From positions 14,050 through 78,049 of the forward strand of contig NZ_JBNGOZ010000023.1 in NCBI RefSeq assembly GCF_050589825.1: a stretch of DNA of 64,000 bases. The letters are read 5' to 3'. A program made the position numbers and the translations under genes. Positions within the stretch are counted from its first letter, which is position 1. Each line of letters opens with the position of its first letter. Below, one piece after another: positions 36,961 through 46,409 of this stretch. Origin of the DNA: Carboxylicivirga longa. GTDB taxonomy: Bacteria; Bacteroidota; Bacteroidia; Bacteroidales; Marinilabiliaceae. A model generated the notes under the pieces. That model saw only the letters and a program-made list of their open reading frames with translations, had not been told where the DNA came from and searched no databases.

Positions 36961-39900
36961 TTAAAATTTGAGATTTAAGTTAGCTCCAAAACTACGGGTC
37001 AATGGCATGCCATAGGTCTCAAGTCCCTGTCCACTGCCACTTCCAAGTGCTGCTGCTTCCGGGTCAATGTTGTCGGTGTTGCGCCATAGGTACACCAAAT
37101 TGTTTCCGAATGCCCCAACTGACAGGCTTTTTATAAACTTATTTTCAAACCACCTTGCCGGTAAATTCCAGCTTACAGAAGCATCTCTCAGTTTAATAAA
37201 ACTACCGTCATAAACATTTTCTTCATGTATCAGTCGAATATCGTGATAATACCGTTCTGGATTGGTATTGGCGTCGTAAGGAACTAAAGCACCACTAGCA
37301 TCATGCGTAACTAGGCCCTCTGGGACCCACTTCTCGCCTGCAGCATATATATCACGCCCAACAAGTGTCTTCTTATTTTTCCCCATACCATAAGATGATT
37401 GCTCGGTGGCAGAGAAAATATCGTTTCCAAATCTGCCATCAATTAAAAATGAGATAGCTACATTCTTAATCTGAAATGTATTGCGAATACCACCCATCCA
37501 ATCAGGAACACTATTTCCTAATACTTCATCTTCGTCTGCAATAATTGGTGTACCGGAATTGGTAACAATCTTATTCCCGTATTCGTCTCGCTGATATGCC
37601 TTACCAATGATTAAACCATAGGGCTGTCCAGGACGCGCTTGTATACTGGCACCTTGTTCCGAGGCAAGAACTAATTGGTCAAGGCCTGGATAAAGATCTA
37701 TGATTTCATTTCTGTTCCTTGCCCAGTTTAAGTCAATAGTCCAGGCAAAACTATTATTTGAAAACGGTTTAAAGTATGATGTAACCTCAATTCCGGAATT
37801 ACGAATAGAACCGGTATTAATTAAAGCTCCATTATAACCTGTTGAAGAACCAATTGCGACATTTAAAATTTGATCATCCGCAGTTTGGTCATAATAAGTT
37901 ACATCTAGTCCAACTCTATTATTAAAAAATTTCAAATCGAAACCCAGTTCATAAGAGGTCGACATAGAAGGTCTCAAGTCTTGATTGGGAATATTATTGC
38001 CTGAAATACTACCGATAGGCGTGCCACTATGCGTAAACTGGTCGATGGTATAATATTGTTGTAACACATAAGGATTTGCATCAGACCCTACTTTGGCCCA
38101 TGAAGCTCTTAGTTTACCGAATGAAAACCATGCCGGCTGGTTGAGAAATTCAGTGAAGATCAAAGATGAACTTACCGATGGATAGAAATACGAGTTATTA
38201 TCGGCTGGTAAGGTGGAAGACCAGTCATTACGGGCTGAGAAATCGACATAGATAAAATCGCGGTATCCTAATTGAGTAGTTGCATATAAAGAGTTAATAG
38301 CACGTTCGGTAATGATGCGATTGGAGCTTCTGGTATTGCCGGAAAATGGATTTTGCAGATTCGGATCTGAAAAATTCTCTGAGGTATTGATAATTGTTTC
38401 GCTCCATGCTTGCATTCTGTTTCCTCCTGCATTTACATTAAAGCTAAAATCCTCACCAAAATTCGTATTGTATGAGGCCAATACATCAAAATTATTCTCC
38501 CAGCTCTTATTATTCGCCTGTCGAGCATAACCAATTGAACTATATGAGCCTGCCGTACCTATAGGACGAGTCACCACTGTTTTGTAAAAATTGAGATCTG
38601 CACCTGCACGTGCTGTTAAAGATAGTTGCTTAGAGAAAGCATACTTTAATGAAGCCATTCCCAACACGCGGTCTTTATTCATTGAATTGGTCGCTTCGTA
38701 AGCATCCCAATAGGGATTGCTATTTTGGAAATCATAACCAATAGGGTGACCGTCATCATCTTTGTACGACTTCAGTTCTTTTACATCATAACTATCTGGT
38801 AAATAATAAAGTGCATATATAGCTCCCACACTTCGGTTATCTGATTGTTCATTTGCATAACTCACTTTTACATCAAGCGTTAATTTATCGTCATAAAGTT
38901 TACTCGTTGAGCGTAAAGCGAATGTGTTTCTTGAATAGTCGGTATTTGGAATGATACCTTCGTTACTTAAATTGGAATAGGAAAAGCGCAAAGATGTATT
39001 TTCTGAACCACCTGTAATGGCCACACTATTATTTAGCGTCATCCCCGTTTTAAAGAATTCATCGTAATTTTCATGAAACTTGTAAATCCGTTCTTTACCG
39101 TCATAGGTTGCATCGTAAGTTTGATTGGCATATTTAGCTCCCCACATCATGAGCTGTCTTCTGGCGGCATCAACAGAGGTTGAGATTTTCCCTGCCTGGC
39201 CTTGTCCATACTGATCCTGCCAGTCTGGAAGTATTAAGGCCTGATCAAAGGTAGCTTTTGAGCTAAATTCAACACCAATATTTTTTTGGAAAGAGTCGCC
39301 ACTCTTGGTGGTAATAAGCACTACCCCATTGATAGCACGCGTACCGTATAACGCTGTTGCAGCCGGCCCTTTTAAGACTGACATGGAAGCTATGTCATCT
39401 GGATTAATGGAAGCCAGTCCATCTCCATAATCAGCACTTGATCCAGTGACAGAGTTATTGTTCATTGGTATACCATCAACAACATACAACGGCTGATTAC
39501 TGCCAGCCAGGGTCGAATTACCACGAATAATCACACGAGATGAAGATCCGGCACCACCGACACTGGGGGAAATTTGCATCCCGGCCACTTTACCACTAAG
39601 AGCATTCATTACGTTAGCATCCTGCGACTTGTCAAATTCGTCACCTTTAACTTCGGAAACGGCATAACCAAGCTCCTTTTTCTCCCGAGAGATTCCCAAA
39701 GCGGTTACCACAACATCATCCAATAGTTCAGTGGACTCTATCAAAGTTATGTTTAGGGTTGTAAGTCCCGCAACCTCCTTTACTACACTTTCAAATCCAA
39801 TAAAGGAGAATTGTAGTTTGGCCCCTTCACTTACTACAATCGTAAAATTTCCCTCCATGCCACTCAGGGTTCCATTGTTTGGGTTTGCAACTTCCACAAT

Positions 39901-40053
39901 TGTAACTCCAGGAACAGGGAGCCCATTTTGATCCTTAATAGTGCCCGATACAGACTTTGTTTGTGCTAAAACAAAATAATTGGAGGCTATTAACAGGAAA
40001 CTCACCAATAGACTCCGTAAAAAATTCGGTTTGTTTGTGATTTTTTTCATCAA
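36961..40053 (-). CDS. SusC-family TonB-dependent outer-membrane transporter
   Basis: A 1030-residue SusC-like protein with a signal peptide (1-30), a carboxypeptidase D regulatory-like domain (about 34-112, 'VSGTIKDQNGLPVPGVTI'), a TonB-dependent plug (about 118-235, with 'ALYGTRAINGVVLITTKSG'), and a long beta-barrel ending in the aromatic 'NLNLKF'. It lacks the N-terminal STN signalling domain, so it is not controlled by the FecI/FecR route. With SusD it imports oligosaccharides released at the surface. A 15-bp sequence shared with the AraC/GH5 region lies about 270 bases upstream, suggesting AraC control. The long upstream region (944 bases) is otherwise poorly populated. Confidence 0.93.
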   Translation of the reverse strand: MMKKITNKPNFLRSLLVSFLLIASNYFVLAQTKSVSGTIKDQNGLPVPGVTIVEVANPNNGTLSGMEGNFTIVVSEGAKLQFSFIGFESVVKEVAGLTTLNITLIESTELLDDVVVTALGISREKKELGYAVSEVKGDEFDKSQDANVMNALSGKVAGMQISPSVGGAGSSSRVIIRGNSTLAGSNQPLYVVDGIPMNNNSVTGSSADYGDGLASINPDDIASMSVLKGPAATALYGTRAINGVVLITTKSGDSFQKNIGVEFSSKATFDQALILPDWQDQYGQGQAGKISTSVDAARRQLMMWGAKYANQTYDATYDGKERIYKFHENYDEFFKTGMTLNNSVAITGGSENTSLRFSYSNLSNEGIIPNTDYSRNTFALRSTSKLYDDKLTLDVKVSYANEQSDNRSVGAIYALYYLPDSYDVKELKSYKDDDGHPIGYDFQNSNPYWDAYEATNSMNKDRVLGMASLKYAFSKQLSLTARAGADLNFYKTVVTRPIGTAGSYSSIGYARQANNKSWENNFDVLASYNTNFGEDFSFNVNAGGNRMQAWSETIINTSENFSDPNLQNPFSGNTRSSNRIITERAINSLYATTQLGYRDFIYVDFSARNDWSSTLPADNNSYFYPSVSSSLIFTEFLNQPAWFSFGKLRASWAKVGSDANPYVLQQYYTIDQFTHSGTPIGSISGNNIPNQDLRPSMSTSYELGFDLKFFNNRVGLDVTYYDQTADDQILNVAIGSSTGYNGALINTGSIRNSGIEVTSYFKPFSNNSFAWTIDLNWARNRNEIIDLYPGLDQLVLASEQGASIQARPGQPYGLIIGKAYQRDEYGNKIVTNSGTPIIADEDEVLGNSVPDWMGGIRNTFQIKNVAISFLIDGRFGNDIFSATEQSSYGMGKNKKTLVGRDIYAAGEKWVPEGLVTHDASGALVPYDANTNPERYYHDIRLIHEENVYDGSFIKLRDASVSWNLPARWFENKFIKSLSVGAFGNNLVYLWRNTDNIDPEAAALGSGSGQGLETYGMPLTRSFGANLNLKF

Positions 40054-40267
40054 CTTTGTTTTTAGTAGTTAACTAAAAGGATTTAAACTTCATTTTACTG
40101 CATTATCACCTGCTTCAATTTCATAGAAGCTGCATAGAAGCAATAAACATGTAAGAGAAAATAACATAGAGTGAAAAGAAGCTTTTCAATAAGGTTTAGC
40201 TATGTCGATTTTTACCATAACCTAAGCCAACTTAAAGAGGCCCTTTACATCCAATATATTTATACAT

Positions 40268-40300
40268 CAAAATTAGATTGTTCCATAATACTACCGAAGT
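40268..40300 (-). promoter_or_regulatory. Candidate susC promoter (Bacteroidota type)
   Basis: On the - strand TAATTTTG (40275-40268) fits the Bacteroidota -7 consensus TAnnTTTG. The expected -33 region near 40295-40300 has only a weak match. The start site would be near 40262, placing the shared operator at 40316-40336 about 55-75 bases upstream, a normal position for an AraC-type activator. Confidence 0.4.
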
Positions 40301-40315
40301 ATTTTTTTGTCATTA

Positions 40316-40336
40316 TAATGTACTATTTTATCATTT
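40316..40336. promoter_or_regulatory. Operator-like dyad, copy A (upstream of susC)
   Basis: TAATGTA and TATCATT flank CTATTT. The core TACTATTTTATCATT (40321-40335) is identical to two sites between the GH5 and AraC genes. The most likely ligand is the AraC-family regulator at 55579-56460, by proximity of the other copies. Confidence 0.5.
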
Positions 40337-40436
40337 AGCCTTATGATTACACTTCAATTAACTCGCAAGAACGTTTTTAGCTTTACTCAACCCTATTCAC
40401 TTTAAATATCTATACAAAAAGACAATAAAGCCACAA

Positions 40437-40757
40437 TCATAAGTTCATCAAGAAAGAATTGCCGACGATCCACTCCCAATAACCGCTTTCTTTTTTACGA
40501 TTACATTGATAATACTTTTTCATTGCTTCATTGATAGGATTCCGTAAGGCCTCAGACAGAAACGAACTGGTTTTTTCGTCCAGTAATCGCTATTTATGCA
40601 AAAACAGGGTTCTATGAGGCTTTTACCGTCGAACTCTACAACCCTATAAACAATTTCTGCATGGTTGACAATAATTTGATCATTTTACTAACGAAATGGA
40701 TTCATGTAGCTGTGCATACCAGGCATAAGGCGCCCACACCTTTTGGATAGTATCCAT
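40437..40757 (-). pseudogene. Possible degenerate gene remnant
   Basis: Reading the - strand from an ATG at 40757, protein-like stretches appear in three successive frames: 'TIQKVWAPYAWYAQLHESI', then 'VVEFDGKSLIEPCFCINSDY', then 'NPINEAMKKYYQCNRKKESG' to a stop at 40437. Frame changes and stops break it up. The composition resembles a real small protein, but no family is recognised. This could be chance. Confidence 0.25.
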
Positions 40758-40997
40758 GAATCATGTTTCGCCCATTAGCTACTAGAACGCTTATTGAATT
40801 CACTAAAAAGTATTGACTGCACCTGGTTACGTTTTTCGGGCCATTTCCTATAACAACCTTGAATTATGCCACATAACGCATCATCCACATCTTTAACAGA
40901 TTAGATTCAGCGATAACTCCCAAATAAATGAAATCATGCTGCTATAACTTTCCATGGAAGCAGAATAACTACTCTTTACGAAATACAATCACTCTGC

Positions 40998-42557
40998 TTA
41001 TTGGTTATCATTCGCTTTTTGGGGTCTGGACATTGCCCGCTTCCAGTTTTTATATATACCTGTAAGCTCCTTTACCTTTTCGGGGTATTTTTCTGCCAAA
41101 TTAGTTACTTCACCTATGTCTTCTTTTAAATTAAAAAGGTTTGTGCCTCCTGGATAATAATCATCAGGCCCCTCTACGCATAGTCCATCTTCATATTTGA
41201 AACCGCGATGTTCCCAATCACAGTTACTGGTTAATTTCCAATCGCCTTTCCTAACGGCCCATATTTTATTACTTCCTTTCGCCCAACACAAACTCAAGTG
41301 ATGCTGAATGCTATCATTATTAAATACCGGAAGGAGACTCTTGCCATCCAGATTTTCTGGAATACTGCCACCTACTAACGCTAATAGTGTAGGAAATAAG
41401 TCCATAGAGGATACAAGATTATGAAACTTAGCTGCCGGTATTTTTTGGGGCCAGCTAATTATCATGGGTATACGAATCCCCCCTTCTCCAAACATATATT
41501 TATAACCACGCAGAGGGGTGTTGTCAGAATAGGTATTGATCGTACCTCCATTATCTGAGATGAAGATAATAATCGTATTTTCTAATTTACCTTCTTCGTC
41601 AAGCGTATTGTATAGCCTTCGAATATTGTCATCCAAAGCTTTTAGTTGTGCTAAATAAGCTTTTCTCCCATATGGATATATCTTTCCCATATGCCCCCAT
41701 TGGTTATGAAACTCTTGGTGTTTCATATCAGTTGGTTCCCAGTATGGAAATTCCCATTTATCGGCATTGCGATCAAAAGGAGTATAGGGAATCCCCACTA
41801 GATTTGCGTATTTTTCGGGAACAACATATGTTGGCTGGTGCACTGCATTGTATGATAACTGAATATAGAATGGCTGACCACCCCGATCACGCTTCACAAA
41901 CTCAATTGCTTCATCAGTAAATATCTCTGTAGTAAAACCATTTTCATAAGATACTTCTTCTCTCTTATCATTTTTAACCAATGGCCCTATCACCTGGCAT
42001 CCAAACTCTTCTACTCCTTTAGCTTTATATGCTTCAACATCTTTTTCGCTCAATCGTATGTAATCCCAGGTATGATGCATAAAACCTAGAAACTCGTCAA
42101 AACCATGGTCCGTTGGATATTCTGCAGCACCACCATTCATGTGAGTTTTTCCTACCTTTTTGGTATTATAACCTAGTTTCTTTAAGGCTTGAGGGATGGT
42201 GAGTTCATTGGATGGCAAGCCACCTTCATTGTACCAATAATTACCCCATCGTTGCTGGTATCTACCTGTTATTAAACCAGCTCTGGAAGGGCTGCAGATT
42301 GGCGCCGTTGAATAGGCATTGGTAAAATAGGCACCCTTTTCTGCCAACAAATCAATCGCTGGTGTACCAATCGCTTTGACATCTTGTGGAGCCTGAGATA
42401 AAAAGCTCATATCGGCATATCCAAGATCATCGACTACTATTAAAACAACATTGGGTCGGTTATCATGCGTGAAGCCATCAGCACTTGCCTGATGATTCCC
42501 ACCTATAATGATAATCGTAAGTAAAAACAGTACTCTTCTTCGCATCCTTAAAGTCAT
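40998..42557 (-). CDS. S1-family sulfatase, exported
   Basis: A 519-residue sulfatase with an arginine-rich signal peptide (about 1-26; a second start at Met5 is equally possible). The formylglycine motif is C-S-P-S-R at residues 88-92. Metal aspartates D43-D44 lie in 'VVDDLGYAD', and 'ISDNGG' completes the site. The usual 'GKWHLG' is replaced by 'GKTHMNG', so the substrate-binding Trp position has changed. The 'DNG' type site and 'PICSPSRAGLITGRYQQRWG' place it nearer to GalNAc/galactose sulfatases than to the lipoprotein sulfatases of the + strand block. It is the last gene of a GH2-BNR-GH20-sulfatase unit, 103 bases after GH20. Confidence 0.9.
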   Translation of the reverse strand: MTLRMRRRVLFLLTIIIIGGNHQASADGFTHDNRPNVVLIVVDDLGYADMSFLSQAPQDVKAIGTPAIDLLAEKGAYFTNAYSTAPICSPSRAGLITGRYQQRWGNYWYNEGGLPSNELTIPQALKKLGYNTKKVGKTHMNGGAAEYPTDHGFDEFLGFMHHTWDYIRLSEKDVEAYKAKGVEEFGCQVIGPLVKNDKREEVSYENGFTTEIFTDEAIEFVKRDRGGQPFYIQLSYNAVHQPTYVVPEKYANLVGIPYTPFDRNADKWEFPYWEPTDMKHQEFHNQWGHMGKIYPYGRKAYLAQLKALDDNIRRLYNTLDEEGKLENTIIIFISDNGGTINTYSDNTPLRGYKYMFGEGGIRIPMIISWPQKIPAAKFHNLVSSMDLFPTLLALVGGSIPENLDGKSLLPVFNNDSIQHHLSLCWAKGSNKIWAVRKGDWKLTSNCDWEHRGFKYEDGLCVEGPDDYYPGGTNLFNLKEDIGEVTNLAEKYPEKVKELTGIYKNWKRAMSRPQKANDNQ

Positions 42558-42660
42558 AATAGTTTCCAGTTTTATAGGGTTTTACTCTGACAATCCCCAC
42601 AGCAGCTATGCTAAATTTATTCATACAATGCTACCCAAACGAGCAGCGCCAAAGGGATAT

Positions 42661-44985
42661 CTATATCTTAATCGTTCTATGGAGTACTAAACCCTTTAAT
42701 CCACGAACCTTATCCCCTGAAGGCAAGATAACCTCTATACCAAGCTCTTGCCCGCCGGTAGACTCAAAATAAATCAGCTTAAAGGGATACTTACCTCCTT
42801 TGAGCGCCAAGTTACTTTTCTTGTATTCTGGCGCATGACACCCGTCATTATCAATTATCAATTGATTATTCAGAAAAAACTGTGCCCCATCGTCGGAACC
42901 CAACTTAAACTTATACAAACCAGTTTGTTCGATATTAATATATCCTTGAAACACCACTCCGAAATGATCTTCCGGGGCTTCTTCAGGTAGGCCTATTTGA
43001 GTTACATCAAAGACTCTACCTTGTGCTCTATCCACCTCACTACATGTGGTAAACTGTCCTTCAACAAATTTACATGTAAGTTCTTCTCTTTCATTTGTGG
43101 CCGAAAGACCTTGCATAAATTCTAACTTAACAGCGGGAACTTCGAGCACTTCACTAACTTCTCCTGTCTGGTTTATTGCCACCGCTTTCACCACTCCCTC
43201 CTCTGAAATAAGAATCCCATTCTCATACAAGTTGGATGATTGGTTAGGGGTTGAACCATCCAGGGTATAGTAAATTTTCCCACCTATTGCGTTATTGATC
43301 AGATCCAATGTGTCTGAAGTAATAAATTCGACTTTTTGACTTGAGGCAGTCGGCATTAAAACTTTATTAAAATAATTGACTCCAAGAATATCCAGACGCT
43401 TACAATGAGTATTAAGTCGCCTTGCAAAATCATCAAAATTACGCTGACTCTTCTGCAACCATCCCACTTCGGCTAACGCGCATGCTCTTGGATAGGCCAT
43501 GTACTCAACGTGGTCGCCCGAGGGCATATATTCTGTCCATAGGTTGCCCTGCACTCCAATAATAAATTTTGCTTCGCTTTCGGTTAAGTCGGGCGGAATT
43601 GGATTATAGGAATAAACCTTACTCAAAGGTAAGAAGCCCCCGATTGCTAATGGCTCCTCATCTGAATCATTCTGATAATGATCCAGGTAGCAATAGGTAT
43701 TTGGCGTCATAATTACTTTATGCTTCTGGCGGGCGGCTTCAATACCACCTTCAATACCCCGCCACGACATCACTGTTGCATTGGGAGCCAGGCCCCCTTC
43801 CAGTATCTCATCCCAGCCAATTATATCCCGGCCGTGGCCATTTAGAAACTTCTCTACCCTATTCACAAAATAGCTTTGTAAAGCATAGGCATCTTTGCAC
43901 CCCTCCGTTCGCATACGGGCTTTACACTTAGGGCATTCATTCCATCTATCTTTCGGGCATTCGTCGCCACCAATATGAATATACTTGGAAGGAAAAATAT
44001 CCATTACTTCCAGCAGCACATCTTCCAGGAAACGAAATGCCTGCTCATTACCGGCACAATACACGTCTTTAAAAACGCCCCAGGTTTTAGCTACGTCGTA
44101 AGGGCCACCAGTACACCCAAGATGAGGGTAGGCAGCCAAAGCGGCCTGCGCATGCCCCGGAAGTTCAATCTCGGGAATTACGGTTATAAAGCGGTCAGCC
44201 GCATACTTAACAATTTCGCGAGCCTGCTCTTGCGTGTAATAACCTCCATAGCGCTTACCGTCATAGATATCCTTACCACCTGAGGCATGGCCAACTTTTG
44301 TCTCATTGCGATAAGCCGCCGTTTTAATCAATTCGGGATACTTTTTAATTTCAAGCCTCCACCCCTGATCTTCTGTCAGATGCCAATGAAACACATTCAT
44401 CTTATGCAAAGCCAACAGGTCGATAAACTTTTTGATAAAATCCACGGGATAGAAATGGCGTCCCACATCCAGGTGCAAGCCCCTGTATGAAAATCGTGGT
44501 ACATCATTAATTTCAACAGCCGGAATTAACCATTTATCAACCTCAACGACCTCCCGGCTCTCGATAATCGAGGGTAAAAGCTGCCGCATAGTCTGAAAAC
44601 CATAAAACAAGCCTACTGCATTGTTGGATTTTACCAGGATCTCGGTTTCTGTTATAGTAAGCTGGTAACTTCCTTCTTCACCATTAAATGCAGAATCTTC
44701 TATAAAGGTAATAGCCCCCTCTTCACGTTCTAAAGCAACTGCCGGAGAAACACTAAGTTTGAACCCTGTTGCAGGCGCTATAAAGTCAGCAAACGATTGT
44801 GCTACGAATTGACAGTTACCACCCCCAATAAACCTTAGCTGTGTTGACTCTGATAAATGAAACGCCCCCTGTTTACTGACCAGTTCTGAAGGATAAGGTA
44901 TAACACTATACTCATTAACAGGTGATTTACAACCTCCTATTATACAACTAATCAACATAACCAATACTACGCAAAGCCTATTCAT
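42661..44985 (-). CDS. GH20 beta-N-acetylhexosaminidase with C-terminal PA14-like domain
   Basis: A 774-residue lipoprotein (lipobox 'IIGGC', C19) with a GH20 zincin-like N-terminal domain (about 25-155) and the GH20 barrel (about 160-520). The catalytic pair D341-E342 is in 'HIGGDECPK', and 'HLTEDQGWR' (202-210) lines the pocket. A chitobiase C-terminal-like domain follows ('IYYTLDGSTP'). A PA14-like sugar-binding domain ends the protein (about 650-774, 'LGSDDGAQFFLNNQLI'). GH20 enzymes remove terminal GlcNAc or GalNAc through substrate-assisted catalysis. It could act on desulfated chondroitin/hyaluronan fragments or on GlcNAc-capped glycolipid oligosaccharides. It is 98 bases after the BNR gene. 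Confidence 0.93.
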   Translation of the reverse strand: MNRLCVVLVMLISCIIGGCKSPVNEYSVIPYPSELVSKQGAFHLSESTQLRFIGGGNCQFVAQSFADFIAPATGFKLSVSPAVALEREEGAITFIEDSAFNGEEGSYQLTITETEILVKSNNAVGLFYGFQTMRQLLPSIIESREVVEVDKWLIPAVEINDVPRFSYRGLHLDVGRHFYPVDFIKKFIDLLALHKMNVFHWHLTEDQGWRLEIKKYPELIKTAAYRNETKVGHASGGKDIYDGKRYGGYYTQEQAREIVKYAADRFITVIPEIELPGHAQAALAAYPHLGCTGGPYDVAKTWGVFKDVYCAGNEQAFRFLEDVLLEVMDIFPSKYIHIGGDECPKDRWNECPKCKARMRTEGCKDAYALQSYFVNRVEKFLNGHGRDIIGWDEILEGGLAPNATVMSWRGIEGGIEAARQKHKVIMTPNTYCYLDHYQNDSDEEPLAIGGFLPLSKVYSYNPIPPDLTESEAKFIIGVQGNLWTEYMPSGDHVEYMAYPRACALAEVGWLQKSQRNFDDFARRLNTHCKRLDILGVNYFNKVLMPTASSQKVEFITSDTLDLINNAIGGKIYYTLDGSTPNQSSNLYENGILISEEGVVKAVAINQTGEVSEVLEVPAVKLEFMQGLSATNEREELTCKFVEGQFTTCSEVDRAQGRVFDVTQIGLPEEAPEDHFGVVFQGYINIEQTGLYKFKLGSDDGAQFFLNNQLIIDNDGCHAPEYKKSNLALKGGKYPFKLIYFESTGGQELGIEVILPSGDKVRGLKGLVLHRTIKI

Positions 44986-45083
44986 CTCTTTTATTTTTTT
45001 TCACTCAAAAAACTATATTAAAAATTCTAATACTGGACGCCTCCTTGAACTTTCCTAATCCATCGGCCATAGCAGCTACCAGA

Positions 45084-46409
45084 CTAGTTGTTCCATATGG
45101 AGTATTTAATCGCCGAATCAAAGTCCGTGTAGTGAATGTATTTTTGATTCTCCATCCACAGCACCACCTCCTGCTCATTCTCCTTTAACCCTCGAGGTAC
45201 ATATGGCCGTACATTATCCAACTTTGAATTTTTGGTGATTGCCTTAATCTCCCAGGTTTTACCTCCGTCATTTGTTTCCCGTCTCTCGATTTCAAAAGTT
45301 CCTTTGACTTCTCTGGAAAGATAAACCACGTTTGCATTAGCAGGATGTAAAACCATTCCTCCAAAGTAATGTGGTTCAGGCTCTTTTTTTCTTCGAGGAG
45401 TTTCAGGAAACCACTTACCAGCCTTGCAGATTTCGGAGCTTATCCATTTACTTCCAGCAAACCTGGCGTAAAAATAGCGGTGGTCTGTTTCTTTAGGACT
45501 TTTGGTGTATAATACCACCGGATTTCCATGCTTATCCTGGGCAATATCAGCAATCCAGGCACGTCCTTCTTTTTTATTGGAACGATAAATTACAGAAGCG
45601 TCTTTGGGCTCAAAGGGTAAGCCGTCCATATCTGTTATTTTACTCCCATCGGCTCTATAAAAAGCTCCCTTTTCATAGCAGGCATAGTACACCGAATTTG
45701 TTGGCTCATTGCGTGGATGACCATCAGTGAAAACAATATGTATCTTTGATTTCCCATCGGAATAATACTTTACATACGGCCTGTTTGAATCATCAAACGG
45801 ATAATTGGTGATAAATACTTTACTTTTCGTCCAGACCAGACCATTATCATCGGACCACATCATGTTGGGCTTGTAGCCGGTCCAACGCCCAAAACAGTAG
45901 ATACGATTATCCTCGGCTTCGAGCCTGCAAGGGTTGGCGTAAGTTACATGCTCTCGTGGAAATTTCTTAATTTCTTCTTTGTCCCCAGGATTAAACAATT
46001 TGGCATCGTCAAAACTACTAATGTCGGCTCCCTTTGTGGTGCTATTAAAGTAGAACTCTTTTTTGGTGGAATGACGCGTATACGTAGCAACTATCCGTCC
46101 ATCGCCTGTTTCAACAAAAGCCGGGTTATCATGGTCATCTGCTTCAAGACGGAAGAACAACTCTTTTGTCTTTATTTCTTTACCTGCTGCACTAAAAGAA
46201 GCCGCCTCAATAGTTCCATTCTTCTTTACCCAACCTGTTATTATATTTCCATCAACATAGATGGCCCGCGGATCGGAGAACCAACACCATCCACCATCTT
46301 TTGTTAAATATCCGCTGGCTGATTCCTGAGAAAACAAATTGGAGCAAGCAAGCAACAAAACCAGTACGTTGACTAATAATTTTATAGTGTTTTTCATAAT
46401 GGTATTCAT
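45084..46409 (-). CDS. Secreted BNR-repeat (BNR_4-like) beta-propeller protein
   Basis: A 441-residue exported protein with a signal peptide (about 1-27; Met5 is an alternative start). It opens with 'GWCWFSDPRAIYVDGNIITGW', the hallmark of the BNR_4 family. Asp-box-like turns ('SDDNGLVWTKSK', 'TNDGGKTWEIK') show a beta-propeller. Related propellers include glycosidases and lyases acting on uronic-acid or rhamnose-containing glycans, and many uncharacterised proteins in polysaccharide loci. No catalytic residue can be assigned here. Its ATG directly follows the TAA of the LacZ-type GH2 gene, so the two are translationally coupled. A role in hydrolysing or recognising the same glycan is inferred. 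Confidence 0.8.
   Translation of the reverse strand: MNTIMKNTIKLLVNVLVLLLACSNLFSQESASGYLTKDGGWCWFSDPRAIYVDGNIITGWVKKNGTIEAASFSAAGKEIKTKELFFRLEADDHDNPAFVETGDGRIVATYTRHSTKKEFYFNSTTKGADISSFDDAKLFNPGDKEEIKKFPREHVTYANPCRLEAEDNRIYCFGRWTGYKPNMMWSDDNGLVWTKSKVFITNYPFDDSNRPYVKYYSDGKSKIHIVFTDGHPRNEPTNSVYYACYEKGAFYRADGSKITDMDGLPFEPKDASVIYRSNKKEGRAWIADIAQDKHGNPVVLYTKSPKETDHRYFYARFAGSKWISSEICKAGKWFPETPRRKKEPEPHYFGGMVLHPANANVVYLSREVKGTFEIERRETNDGGKTWEIKAITKNSKLDNVRPYVPRGLKENEQEVVLWMENQKYIHYTDFDSAIKYSIWNN

Larger units (their letters stand above)
40054..40997. other. Long intergenic region upstream of susC
   Basis: These 944 bases include a candidate susC promoter and the shared operator-like site (described separately). 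Between about 40437 and 40757 the - strand reads as patches of protein-like sequence in changing frames. No intact gene is seen. Confidence 0.6.
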
